Shown here: one piece after another, positions 46,313-57,755 of the stretch
Layout of the letters: each line of letters opens with the position of its first letter
How positions within the stretch are numbered: the first letter of the stretch is position 1
Source of the DNA: Ectobius pallidus
Taxonomy: Eukaryota; Arthropoda; Insecta; Blattodea; Ectobiidae
Assembly (NCBI GenBank): GCA_964059195.1
Contig: CAXKWD010000007.1
Span: forward strand, 58,777,163-58,841,162
Direction: 5' to 3'
Length of the DNA stretch: 64,000 nt
Program-made: the position numbers and the translations under genes
The notes under the pieces: generated by a model
Seen by the model: the letters and a program-made list of their open reading frames with translations, nothing else
The model's database searches: none
Told to the model about the DNA's origin: nothing

Positions 46313-46379
46313 GGTTGTGAAAAAATGTTGCTCACAACTTTCAGTGTGCCCCTCGTAACTTCTTTTCTAATTATCACTG

Positions 46380-47242
46380 ACTAGCTTAAAAGACCCGGCG
46401 TCGCCCGGGTTTTGTATTTTGTAATTGGAAATTAGCTTATGAAGGATTTTAAATTTTAAATTCTAGGTCCTTATATAGGCATTTATAATTTGAAATAGGA
46501 AGAACGACTTATTACACTCAAACTATTCCCTCAGAAAACGCTTGATATAGTTTTTTATGGCTCATAGAGGATCTAGAATTTTGCATCCCATCGCTTGTAC
46601 AGTGCACAGCAAGCCTGGTAGAGGTTTAAATAAGAAGAAACAGAAATTCCTGTAACATAAAATTGTAATATCGAGGCGGGAAATTTCCCACTCTTATGTT
46701 ACCATAAAGCCGTTTTGGAGATGAAATTAAACAGAAAGCATTATCACTTTCATACTTTTCTCTCCAAAAACCTGCGATATAATATAATAATATACACATT
46801 ACCATACCTCGTTTTGTTTTCTCTATGTCCAGGGTAGAGAAAGTTATGTGATTCCATTATTTTAGTGGATTTCATTCTGTAATATTTATTTATAACATGA
46901 ATTATTTTGATAACTTCTCTTATTTGTCAAAAGTGCATTTCATGTGTTTTTTCCAAGCCACCTGATACCATTTGGCAACAATATATTCTGTGATTTGGAA
47001 TGGATAATTCTATGTAAAAAGGGATTAAGTATTTTCAAAAACATTTAATTTTTGGCATTTAGAATCAGAATTTTTCAAAATCCTTTCTTAGTGAGCACCT
47101 ACATTATGAAATGAAGGTACTGTCAAAATTCCAAGTCTCTACCTGTTATAGTTTAGGCTGTACGTTGATTCCTGTCATTCAGTCAATCAGTCAGTCAGTC
47201 ATTCATTCAGTCAGGACAAAGCCTTTTATATATATAGAGATC
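46380..47242 (+). repeat. Repeat element with GC hairpin head and TATATATAGA end
   Basis: It opens ACTAGCTTAAAAGACCCGGCGTCGCCCGGG, a short GC-rich hairpin in AT-rich DNA. It ends with a run of CAGTCAGTCA/CATTCATTCA units (47178-47215) followed by CCTTTTATATATATAGA. Elements with a CCCGGC..CGCCCGGG head and a TTTATATATATAGA end recur in many invertebrate genomes. The class was not determined and no coding region is present. Confidence 0.45.
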
Positions 47243-47751
47243 AAACAAAAGCATTGTTACAACAATTTACCTGATTTTATTAATAAAGGTTTCACAGGCT
47301 AATAAGCCAAGTGAAAGGATCTAAAACATCCAAGCTTTCAGCAAAAACAATAATAACAAAGCACTCAGCTCTGCCAGCTTCCGAATAAATATCCAATGTA
47401 TGGGCTAGTATGGTATGAGATGGAGAATGTGCTGATGCCTGTGGCACAAGGTGCTGCACATAAATGTCCTTGTATTTACAAAAACTAAGCAGTACAGGTT
47501 GACATAGTCAACATCCATATGGGTGGATATTGGAACTACATGCAGCTGTATAATATGTGTTGATATTATCTGCATTGAATCAGTGTAGCTGATAGCTGCA
47601 TTGCAGGTATAAAGTGTAAATAATGTGTGCTAAAAATAATGTCTCCTAGCAAACAACCTATTTCAAATAGTGAAGCTAGACAAATGGTTTATACTGTAAC
47701 TAAGTACTGCATATGATTTCGTACAAAGTAAATTTAGATCACAATTTGTAA

Positions 47752-47912
47752 TCATAGACTTTCATGGCCCAAGTTGACAATAAAATCTTCTTGACTTCCA
47801 GGTGTCTGCTGCATCATATATAAAATGTCTGCTGATGTATCGGCCATCTTGCCGTGCTGCTGTGCGCAGTAGTCTTGATAAATGGCCGAAACATTGGCAG
47901 AAGATTTTATTA
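47752..47912. repeat. Possible Penelope-like terminal relic
   Basis: AATAAAATCTTCT at 47780 and AGAAGATTTTATT at 47898 are inverted around a segment that contains CTGATGTATCGGCC and, further on, GGCCGAAACATTGG. The GAAAC core next to a short stem is reminiscent of hammerhead motifs in Penelope-like ends, but the match is weak. Confidence 0.3.
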
Positions 47913-48112
47913 GCTTACAATTACTATTCCAATTGTTTGATGTTGCCCATTTCATTATATGTAACAGGTTAATGAAGTGGACTGAACTGCTATTTTATCA
48001 ACTGAATTGTGCACAGAGCAACTTCAGTGTATTATTGTTAGAATGCAAATGTTGGCTGTGTCAGCCTGCTTTTACTGATGATAATATACAGTAACTACTG
48101 GATATTACTTAC

Positions 48113-48339
48113 ATTCTATGACAAGCACTAGCTGCAGTCAGATTCAGCAGTGGAAAAATATAGATGATGAAGCGTAACTCTTTGTGTGGCAGGAATGAGA
48201 AGAGGAAGACAAATGCTAAGGCTGGTAATGTCAACTTTCTCACACGAGATTCATAATATAGTCCCAAGGGAACAAGAAACACTGAGAATCCCATTCCACG
48301 AGGAATTGCAGAGTAGAAATACCATAGAAATGGTGATGT
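48113..48339 (-). CDS. ALG12: ALG12 internal exon (HKELRFIIY region)
   Basis: A 227-bp exon. The acceptor TTTTCATTAG|ACA is at 48339/48340 and the consensus donor AGAAT|GTAAGT at 48113/48112. It encodes [20 protein letters not shown], two hydrophobic membrane segments, and the diagnostic [17 protein letters not shown] of GT22 ALG mannosyltransferases, closest to ALG12, then ASACHR. It starts on a codon boundary and ends two bases into an Ile codon completed by exon 15503-15748. The preceding exon (normally ending near NKSS.WG) was not found between here and 64000. Confidence 0.93.
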
Positions 48340-49061
48340 CTAATGAAAAGTTAATGAAAATATATACACAAACAATTTAATATTATACTACCAACATTCA
48401 GTGAAATTTCAAATTTGAACAGACTTAGGGAAATAGCACAGTGAAGTGTTGAAATCTATAGCAAGATTTGAGTACAGAAACATGCACAATGACTTCACTA
48501 TTAGGTATCGGAATCAGCTGAAGAAGGTGGGGATACATTTTGAAATGATCGTTCTGGGTAAATATACCTAATAATGAAGTTAGTGTGTATATTTCCATAC
48601 TCAGTCTTGCAACAGATTAATTTAATAATTCTTGCTTAAATTAATAAAAATATGACAAATATTTTAGAAGAATTCCTTTGATCAGAGATTTGAAGCTGTG
48701 ATCTTCGGCTTCCTGTGCTAATGCTCTCCCAAATAAGCACCAGGTGGAATCTTTCTTCAACCACACTGAAAAGCATTTACGTCAAACACAGTATTGTGAG
48801 GCACACTAATTTACAGTGTTTTGCAGATGACAAGCAATTTGTCCTTCTCCTGCTTAGATACGCAGCTCAATCAAAGTTGTGCAATGTTGCCAAACTGTAC
48901 TCCCACTGTCAGGTGCACGGAGAATTCAGACTTTGAAATACAACTTACGCTACATGGAAATATTCTGATTTCACTTCAGGGACTCACTTAGGGTGAAATA
49001 GGGCATATTTCTGCACACGTACATGCAAAAATCGTATTTTTAGTTTGAGTAGTTCCTAACC
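48340..49061. other. Gene-free interval with tRNA-like relic
   Basis: No coding region. At about 48690-48760 the minus strand has a degenerate tRNA-like stretch (GATCTTCGGCTTCC...ATGCTCTCC, related to 13633-13704), probably an old SINE head. Confidence 0.4.
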
Positions 49062-49197
49062 CAGGGCCGTGGAGAGAAAGCAAGGGCCCCAGGGACAAAC
49101 TTTCCCGGGCCCCCTTCATATATTAAATTTACTGCTGAAACCTAACCTCATCCTTTATAATGTATGAAACAAAAAGATTATATAATGATATTACATA

Positions 49198-49435
49198 ATT
49201 ATTAAGTGCCAGAATGGTACCGGTACTTTATGAGATTGTGTAGAAGACGGGAAAATATGGCTGTCTGTCCATGTGTGTGTAAGCGCGGTTATTCAAATAC
49301 GTTTTACCGGAATTTCATAAAACTTGGTATACACATTTATAACGCCTATGGAACGAAGTCTATTGATTTTGGATCAAATCGGTTGACTGATGCCGGAGTA
49401 AAGCCCAATTTAGCGCCTATTTTATGGTAATATAG
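49198..49435 (+). repeat. Dispersed repeat, copy 3
   Basis: Same family as 14762-14984 and 41070-41285: TTATTAAGTGCCAG, CTTTATGAGATTGTG, CGGAATTTCATAAAACTTGG, GAACGAAGTCTATTGATTTTGG and GCCTATTTTATGGTAATA in order. Confidence 0.75.
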
Positions 49436-50560
49436 GGCCCGGATTTTTAGGCTTTTATAAAAGGGATTTTAGCATTTTATTTTCGTGGAATAGACCGTTT
49501 TATATTTTAAACAAAATATTTTACCCGCCTCAATAAAACACTAATATTAATACCGAAAATTGTATTATTATTTTGACACAGTTATTCTAGTTTTTATTTT
49601 TTATTTGAGAAAATAAACAAGTAACTATTCCTTACATTGGCACTCGAAAAATAGCACATAGAATTGAGATATTTACCCTTTAATTATACAATTATTATTT
49701 CTTTTTATAGCATTTTAATAAAAAGCCTGTAATTCAACGAACACAAAAAAGATGACAGTAATTAAACAATAGCGTGTTTACGAAAAATGTCAACTTCATA
49801 TCAACCGCATATGCTCTAGTAAAAGAATTTTAAATTTCAGATTTAAAAATCTGAAGGAAGAAGTCTGGTAGGTAAAATAAAGATAGCTATGTTTACTGAT
49901 TTGTTTTTGATAGGCTTGGCAGAAAATTACTTGACCATCACTTGTGAAATTGAGGTCTTTTTTAATCCACTGCCGGAAAAGTCGTATTCTTTAAGATTTC
50001 TGTTTAGGCTTATCAAATTATCTTAAGCACAATAAGGGTCAATACACCACGCAACTTTACTTCCGACCTACAAAAATAAATAGACTGGAGTGTCACAAAT
50101 TTGCTCCTTACACTTCTCTATCGTCGGTCGGAAACTTGTTATTTGAAAGTTGAAACGACATTAGATTAGTTGCAGATTTCAAAGTATTGCAGACAACAGA
50201 CTGCTCAAGTTTCATTTCCTGCGATGGCGAGGCGGCACATTTTCGAGTTATAAAGACAATCGACAAAGCGACATATACATTGTTAATTTCAGTGCGTTTC
50301 AGATAATATTGCCTACTGAAAATTATCTCCATATGATCGTTTTCAATTCATAGAATTAAAATAATGGAAGTCTATAACTTAGGTTTGTTCCAGCAAACAT
50401 AAGTTACATTGATTATTTGAAGATTTGTTGTATTAACAGTAACCTCAGAATCTTGTTGGAATGATAACGGTTCAAATTTATTTTCTTAAAACACACAAAT
50501 TCATATCTTTATTTTCGTTCGCATTAATTGAAAAATCTATTTAAAAGTAATGTTTTTTCT

Positions 50561-50650
50561 GCAAAAGTCCTCTTTAGCCCCTAGTTTTTCAGCAAAAGTC
50601 CTCTTTAGCTCCTAGTTTTTCAGCAAAAGTCTTCCTTAGTCCCTTTTAGG
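50561..50650 (+). repeat. Three tandem 31-bp units
   Basis: GCAAAAGTCCTCTTTAG(C) followed by CCTAGTTTTTCA repeats with starts at 50561, 50592 and 50623. The last unit is diverged (CTTCCTTAG). Confidence 0.85.
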
Positions 50651-51126
50651 TCCTTTCAGTCTGATTTACCTTTTTAAAATTCTATAAGGTCCATATATTC
50701 GGAATCAAGAGGGATGAAATGGAAAAATACGTTAAAATGTTCTGATTAGGAACAACTTTATCTGTATGTTTCAATTTGGTCTGTATGTACCAAAATTAAT
50801 CTTTTGAAAATTATTATTTTAAATGCCGAACGTTAGTGAGGCCTGCTGCTGAGTCCGAAAGAATTTCTGCTCCTACTTTTCAAAAATAGCAATTTTTCTT
50901 CAAGAATAATCCGTTTCATATCAACTGATTAATTCCGTGTCACCGTTATACGACAGGACAATGCAGATATAATAAACACATAGGCCTAAAACATAACTTA
51001 CGCTGCTAATTGATTTGTAACCAATTTTATTTTAGAGTAAATTTACAAGATAAAAAAACAAAATCTGGTCTACCGGGCCCTTTGCGGGGCTCGGGCCCCG
51101 GCTGCCCCTCCCTCTCGTCAGGCCTG

Positions 51127-53216
51127 TCCTAACCTACTATCAAATGAATGTTTACATGCATTAGAATTACATCAAGAGCTGGGTTGCAATATCCTGTATA
51201 TTATTATAAAGCTCTTATTGTAGCCCATCTGAAGACTCGATTCTTTCACTGGTGAACGAACAACAATAAACACATGCATATTTTCTTTCTATCAGTGACA
51301 TGCTCTGACAAAAAGGAAACACTGACAAGGCTTAAAGCTGTGGTTCTCTTAGAGGGAATTGAGAGAGGAGAGGTTCTCTATGACTGAGTTATTTCATTTT
51401 TCAATTAGAAAGTGTAGGACAAGTTCCAGTGACTATTTCAATAGGCCTATACTATGTCGTTAAGTAAACCAACTGTAAATCACGGTAATAAATCAAGTGT
51501 TTCGAAGTCAGACCAGTTACATTTTTAGTGTGTATATATTTTAAAAGTGCTCCACAGAAGAAGAAAAGAAAAACAAGAAGAGAAAAACTTTATTTCTAAA
51601 AATCTCAATATTCCACTTCCATAGCATGTGGCATAAACAGGGCTACTGTTTCACGCATTTGCTGACTCCAGTTTTCTGTAACGTGACATCACTCTTGATT
51701 ATACAATCTTCTCTCGTTCTTGTCTGTTTCTGGGTTCTCTTGTGGTCATTTTCTTATGCGCAGCTCCTGTGCGCAATCTGGTCGGGCTTCAGCTTGTTTC
51801 CGGGGAGTGATTTAGTCTGTTGGGAGAGAGTGAGTGAGCTAGAAGTAAAATAGTACTTTAGTAGCGGCCGGGATTTTGAAGCAGCTATGGACCGACGAGT
51901 ATTGAGTGAGCTTTAACATTATTATCCCCTATTCTAATTTCTCTTGCCAAGCAGTACATACCTGTAGTTGTATTTCCACCAACTGGGGCATTATCCCCTT
52001 TTTCAGGAATTCAAACCAGTATGTCTGGGCGTTTCTGTCACCATTTTTCTAGACGCTTGCTTAACATTCATAACACAAGTTAATGTGCATCTGGTTCAGA
52101 TTATTTCGTGCTCTGTATCAACTGCTATATATTCCTAGTACAAATATGTGATCTTACCAAATAATAAGTATGGTATCAAGCTAGCCCTAATTTAATATGT
52201 TGTAATGAATATGTTAACCATTTAGTTTCATGTCAGTAGCCTACTTGTCAGGGTTTACGAAATAGCTTAGATGTTCCAAGGCTGAGCACGTGATTTCCAT
52301 TTTAAATAGTCACGGTTAAATTAATATCCGAGCTTTATGGGGAAAATCCTTATGTTAATATTTCATATTTATTTAATCCATTTTGACCACAGATTATGTG
52401 GTATAGGATACAATATAACAGACTATTATAGTACAAGAATAATATTAGAAATACATACAACACAAACAATACAAAGAAATACAAAGAAATACAGGATCAA
52501 AACATTACAACACTACAAAAACAATAAATAAATAAATAAAAAGTACAATGTGTCAAGTAGGCCAAAGAACACATCTGAAAGATTATTTAAAGTTTTTGGC
52601 TGCCTCAAAAAATTCATCATTTTTTTAGAAGCAGATTTGTTTTAGTTTCATCAGTACTAAGCCTTTAAATTGATTAAAAGTTAAATTTCTAGTAGCAACA
52701 GGAAGAGAATTAAACATTTTCACTGACATGTACCTAAAATTATGTTTGGTTGTTGCAAACAAGCATTGATCCTGTAAAATGTTATTGCAATTTCTGGTGC
52801 CAAAGGTATGTATATCAGAATAAGTTTTAAAGTTATCAGAATTACGCTTGGCTTCCTATTAATAATCTTGAATGTCTAGAACTTTCATATCTGATTTCGG
52901 CACTTACTTATATCAGTTTACCTGATTTTATTCTGTTAGTATTTGTCTTGCTGTCGTAAGACATATTCCAACCCTGCTCTTGCCTTCCATTTGAACTGGA
53001 ATCAATTTAGGTCATTTTAAACAGAACTTGTTTAGTATTTAAATAAATTTGTGAGTTTGGTTATTCTACTTCAACATGATTTATCATGAATATGGATGAT
53101 AAACTTATGGTAACTTACTTATGCTAACGTACCATCTTGCTGAGTCACCTTACCAGTCTGGTATTGATCCGTTGTGATATTAAATTCTCCAAATTGCCCA
53201 TTATTGCTCTTATTTA
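51127..53216. other. Gene-free interval
   Basis: No coding region, RNA gene or mobile element could be supported. The frame at 51626-51853 has hydrophobic content but no motif. A short GGCCGGGATTTT region near 51865 is the only GC-rich spot. Confidence 0.45.
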
Positions 53217-53625
53217 TCATAGGCCTACTCTTTAGAAACATTGTGCAGATTTGATAAATTTAATTGGAATAATTGAAGATTATTAACTTAATGAGCCTTC
53301 CTCTTGCATAATTTAGGCCTAGCCATTACTATAAACATTTTCCTGATTTGATCAATTTAAATGGAATACTGAAGGCTAGTAATATAATATAGGCCTACCC
53401 ATTATTATAAAGATTGTGCAGATTTGATAAATTTAATTGGAATATTGAAGGCTAGTAATTTAATGAGCTTCGCTCTTGTCTAACATAGGCCTACTCATTA
53501 GAAACATTGTGCTGATTTGATAAATTTAACTGGAACCATTGACACCTTAATGAACCTTGCTCTTGTGTAATATAGGCCTAGCCATTTTCTCAAGGATTTT
53601 GCAGATTGTTAAAGTTTCTGCTTAT
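53217..53625 (+). repeat. Diverged tandem repeat, about 90-120-bp units
   Basis: Four to five units each contain ATAGGCCTA, a (CT)CATTA..AAACATT stretch, (G/T)CAGATTTGATAAATTTAA, TGGAA and AATGAGC(C/T)T..CTCTTG. Units differ by substitutions and indels, so this is an old minisatellite. Confidence 0.75.
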
Positions 53626-54880
53626 ATCGTGAATTACCTTATGGTTCTTAGAGAATATATCGGGTTAGTGGTTCCTTATATAGTCTTGTAAGACACTGTA
53701 TATCGTACTTCTCCGACATTTGTGTTGTTGGTTCTTTGAACATTCCACTTATGAGATATAAGAATTTAATCTTGCATACATATTCTAAGTCATATTGTTT
53801 CTGGTTTTTAATGAATATTGAGGGATAAAGGGATCATGTTTTGGATGTAAATGACATCGTTTGTATGGTTGTTAGGGTTTCAAATATATATATTGAACTT
53901 GAATTTGGGTTTGGTGACACCTTCCTTCCTCGAGTTGATTCTATGGACTCTTCGGTAGGGACCCATCCTTCCTCATTTCTCACTGGTTTAGGTTTATTCT
54001 CACTTAATATTATTAGTCCTTATCTTCTGGCATAAATGCTGCATAGATAATCAGTTCTATTTGTGTAAATAAAAGAATTTTGATGTCTGCCAGTTAGAGA
54101 TTATTGTGTGTTCAAATTGGATCTTTCCCTTTGAATATTTTTGGGGTTGTAGTATTCATAAAGAAGTGGGTGATGTTAGAGAAACAAATCTAGGATTCTC
54201 CTGATGTATATATAGGCCTATTTGTTTTTTATTCAATTAGAGAGACAAATAAATATAACATTTTGGGATAAAGCTATATATTTTCTATTCTTTTTTCATA
54301 TTACATTTACATTAAACTCCTTTTAAAACAGTTATTTCACCAAGGCAGCATACTAGACGCCCGAAGTAACAGGTATTTATCGTTTCATTTTAGGCACCTC
54401 AACAGGATATAAAGCATTATTAAAGTAACGTGTTTACAGTTGTTATAATCGTACTTATTAATACCTTATTTCTAAGGAACAGGAGCGGTTATATGTCATA
54501 CATAACAATACATTCATGGCAGAGGCAGACGAGCAACTGAGGGAGATGGAAGTGTATGTGGAAGAGAAGGGCAAGGCACAGGGGGGAACTCGCACATACT
54601 GGCAACACTTAAAGAGTCCGCACACACCATTCGTCATCAGGCAAATCGCTTATCATTTGCAAAGCACTGTAGTTATTTTGTGTCCAGGTTTCCATTACTT
54701 TTGAAGATTAACACTTAAGATAAAGATATGTAGCCTATTTATGAAATCACAGAATATTGTTTCTGTTGGACATTACATGAAAAAGACTAAAGGTCTGGAT
54801 TCCATGTATAACTGCAGGAATGTCAACTGTAATAACAGTTGTTAACTCATAAGGAGACCTTCTCCCTCTCAACTAGGGAC
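53626..54880. other. Gene-free interval
   Basis: Only short frames without motifs (53841-54035, 54516-54704). The latter has good codon appearance (MAEADEQLREMEVYVEEKGK) but no splice or homology support. Confidence 0.4.
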
Positions 54881-54882
54881 AG

Positions 54883-55182
54883 GACCCTGTTCATCCGGTT
54901 AATTCAGACAGGATTTACTGAACTGAATAAATAAATTAAATTTTAATCACAAAGATGTTTTGCTAATCCTACATAAATTCATAGGTTATAAACTTAGGTC
55001 TATGTACACAGTAGTATTAAAACCAATATTAAATTGTAGGAAATGTTATATTTATGAAAAGAAAGAAAGAAAAAACATGGATTCTTATAATTTTACCAAT
55101 CTGAAACTATAAGGCAAATTCCATTTAATCCGAACTTTCGGTGATCCAGAAAGGGTCCAGATTAGCAGGGCTCTGCTGTATA
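54883..55182. mobile_element. Possible pogo/Tigger-like MITE
   Basis: The right end, read inverted, is ACAGCAGAGCCCTGCTAATC continuing TGGACCCTTTCTGGATC, a pogo/Tigger-style terminus followed by TA. A diverged left partner, ACAGGACCCTGTTCATCC, lies about 300 bp upstream. No coding sequence. Confidence 0.45.
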
Positions 55183-55439
55183 GGCCTACATTAAACAATG
55201 TTCATTTTTACTTTATTATACATTCTAAAAAAAAATTATTGTAATTGAAATTACATCATTGTAACAAGAATCTGAACATAACGCAAACACATTTAATACA
55301 ATTTTTAATTAAGTACTGTAATTTTTAACCCAGTTTATATTTTTAAGTTTGTTAATGTAAATGTGATACATCATAAAAAAGTAAAATCTGGAATACAATT
55401 CCTACTGTACTGTAGAATGTGGTATATCAAAGGTTTTGG

Positions 55440-55740
55440 AAGAATATATATATAAATTTACTCACTCAATGGCAAGACAATTACTAAGCAAACTAAAGGA
55501 ATATTATCCATTTTATGGAACTCCGAGGTTCATTGCAGAGCTTACCTGAGACTGCCATTCAACCCTATTCTGTGCTAACTCCATCCAACCATCCCTTGTA
55601 AATCCTTACTTACTTACTTACTCAATAGCAATAGACAATTCCTCAGCAAGCTAAATCTATTTTACAGAAACCGAAGGTTGTCTCGCTTACCGCAGCCCGC
55701 CATTCAACCATCCCTCACAAATTCTACTTCCCATAAATCT
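55440..55740 (-). repeat. Two diverged copies of a roughly 150-bp segment
   Basis: A block beginning CTCAATGGCAAGACAATTACTAAGC recurs as CTCAATAGCAATAGACAATTCCTCAGC, each followed by an ATTTTA..GAA.C.GAGGTT and CGCCATTCAACC-type end. It lies downstream of the RTE-like LINE 2 coding part and may be its duplicated 3' region. Confidence 0.5.
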
Positions 55741-56430
55741 ATCCTAATATTGTCCTCCTACCTATGTCTAGGTCTTCCAAGTGATCTTTTCCCTTCAGGT
55801 CTCCCATTCAATACTTTTGAGAGTGTCTTTCTTCCCCCATGCATGCAACATGTCCAGCAGACTTTCTGCATTTCTCTTGATTGTGTTTATTTCATTGCCC
55901 AACAGACAAACATCATCTGCATAAGCTAAAATCTGGTGATTGCCATTTAATTCTAGGCCTACCTTGTTTTCCTGAACTTTCCTAATGGCATATTCCAAAG
56001 CAAAATTAAAAAGTGGACGTGATAGTGCATCTCCTTGTTTCAATCCACTTCTATTGGCAAACCTATCTGATATAAATTTCCCTACCCTGACTCTGCTATA
56101 GGTTTCATATAAACACATTTTGATCAGCCTAACTAACTTCTTTGGTATCCCAAATGGGGATATTGTACAATTTGTCTTGAATAAATGAATCATTTACTTT
56201 TTTTAAATCTACGAATAGCTGGTGAACAGACTTATTATATTCCCACTTTTTCTCCAAGATTTGGCAAATAAAAAATATCTGATCAATGGTTGATCTATTT
56301 TGCCTAAATCCACATTTAAGATCTCCAATGATTTTGTCTGCATAATGGGGTTAATCTTGAAACAAGTATATTAGACAGATAGTCGGCCCTATCTCCCTTT
56401 TTATGTATCGGTATAATAACACAGGTCAAC
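55740..56430 (-). pseudogene. RTE-like LINE 2, RT C-terminal half
   Basis: Minus strand. From 56420 downward: VIIPIHKKGDR, then (shifted) the NRSTIDQIFFI-like and DFKK region, then 55795-56193 with [35 protein letters not shown] and [12 protein letters not shown] (YADD). A deletion then joins directly to a SLGRPRHR.EDNI C-terminal motif near 55780. The upstream RT half continues at 60788-61480, on the far side of a 4.35-kb insertion. Confidence 0.75.
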
Positions 56431-56932
56431 AATGGAAAAATTGTTTGAAAACTAATAACTGATTCTTATAGATTTTTGGGTGCTGATTTCAGGAAATATA
56501 GTAAAAAATTTCCATCACGTACCATTTTCTCACAATCTGTAATTTAAGTTTCAATATTCCGGAAATCATTGAACTATACTGGTGTAGTGATTGAATAAAT
56601 AAATTAAGTCCGTTTTACACTATTGTTATCATTTATTACACCATTACTTCTTTTATACAGTGCAAGATGTATCTATAATACAGTATTCTATCTAAGATGA
56701 CTAATAATGTGGAGTTATGTGTACTAAGTAATAACAGGAATTTATGAGTCATCTTCTCTTGCAATGCATGACTCATTTCCTCCAACTCCCATATACTCTT
56801 CTCTGTTCTGTACAATACAGTTGCAAGAATCAGTTGCAATTATAACATTGTGTGAATAGGTTCTGTTGTGAAATAGTTATTTCTATAGCCTGAATTTAGA
56901 CGATATTTTTTTTTTATGGTGTTGTACCAGTT

Positions 56933-57755
56933 GTGACTTTTCTTGTGGAATTCTGTGTAATGATGGCTTCAAGGGGTTGTGTCAATTCACCAAATAACTT
57001 CTGTTATATCTGTGGAGAGTTCGTAGTGAAAAAAAAGCAAAGAAATATTACAGACTTCGTTAAGAAAGTGTATTATGCATATTTTGGGATAAAATTAGGT
57101 GACCAAGATAAAACATGGGCTCCTCATCGAGTTTGTTCAATTTGTGTGGAAGAGTTCCGACAATGGCCTAAAGGTAAAAAAACACAGTTTCGTTTTGGAA
57201 TTCCAATGATCTGGAGGGAACAGCAGAATCACATTGATGACTGCTATTTCTGTTATTGTAATATACAAGGGTTCAATCTAAAAAATAAGAAAGAAATTGT
57301 GTATCCAAATTTCCCTTCAGCAATACGGCCTGTACCTCGTGGTCCTGGTATACCTGTACCTTCAGTTCCAGAAAAACTAGAAGATGCTTTGAATGACTGT
57401 GAAACAATGTCTAATGATGATGGTGATGATGACGAAGACTATATCTTAGGCAGTTCTGAACCGCAACTTTTTTCACAGCATGAACTGAATGACTTGGTCA
57501 GAGATTTGGCTCTTCCTAAACATTCAGCAGAATTATTAGGCTCTAGATTAAAAGAAAAAAAACTTACTGGCCCCTGGTACCTCCTTCTCATGGTTCAGGA
57601 ACAGAGAAAAACATTTTACTCCATACTTTTCTCAAGAAGAAGGCCTAGTTTATTGTAACAATGTTCCTGGTCTGATGGAGCAGTTGAAAATAACATATAA
57701 TGTGAATGAGTGGAGACTCTTTATTGATTCATCTAAAAGAAGTCTCAAAGCAGTT
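56933..57755 (+). pseudogene. Unclassified Cys-rich family protein, N-terminal half
   Basis: The likely start is MASRGCVNSPNNFCYICGEF. Paired cysteines (CYICG, CSIC, CYFCYC) in the first 110 residues suggest a zinc-binding domain. An acidic linker (NDDGDDDEDYILG) follows, then QHELNDLVRDLALPKHSAEL. A frameshift near 57560-57610 moves the frame to YFSQEEGLVYCNNVPG ... WRLFIDSSKRSLKAV, cut at 57755 by a Penelope-like insertion. An Asp in FIDSSK could be the first residue of a DDE-like site; this is speculative. The second half resumes at 59656. Confidence 0.6.

Larger units (their letters stand above)
41631..46355. mobile_element. Inverted mariner composite split by an RTE-like LINE
   Basis: The ends are AGGGGCATACTGAAAGTCGTG (left) and its inverse (right). 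The similarity continues about 60 bp (CACAACCTTAATCTTTATTTG), with TA on both sides (41629-41630, 46356-46357). The left arm is a mariner 3' end read on the minus strand. It covers 45287-45430 (DIRQAVRQCLRAAGTEFY...RGI) and, beyond the LINE, 41825 to 41631. The right part is a plus-strand transposase from 45464. Both outer ends are therefore mariner 3' ends, and no 5' TIR remains. Confidence 0.75.
15749..48112 (-). other. ALG12: 32.4-kb ALG12 intron loaded with transposons
   Basis: The donor AGAAT|GTAAGT (48113/48112) and the acceptor TTTTTCAG|T (15749/15748) bound it, with matching phase on the two sides. It contains at least a dozen identifiable mobile elements, several nested, on both strands. 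No further ALG12-like exon was seen inside. Its nature as an intron is inferred from phase and protein continuity; no transcript is available. Confidence 0.8.
49062..51126. mobile_element. hAT-type element relic, no transposase
   Basis: An exact 8-bp duplication TCCTAACC flanks it (49054-49061 and 51127-51134). The ends are CAGGGCCGTGGAGAG and, inverted, CAGGCCTGACGAGAG, with G/C-rich subterminal GGGCCCC blocks on both sides. 8-bp duplications with CAGGG-type ends are a hAT hallmark. The 2.06-kb interior has no recognisable transposase; it contains dispersed-repeat copy 3 and a 31-bp tandem repeat. Confidence 0.75.

Noticed and set aside
53217..53625. CRISPR-like array
   Set aside because: Units are diverged and contiguous with no conserved repeat and unique spacer pattern, in eukaryotic DNA; it is an old minisatellite.
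54516..54704. 62-residue frame MAEADEQLREMEVYVEEKGK...
   Set aside because: Codon use looks plausible, but it is too short, with no convincing splice sites and no recognised family.
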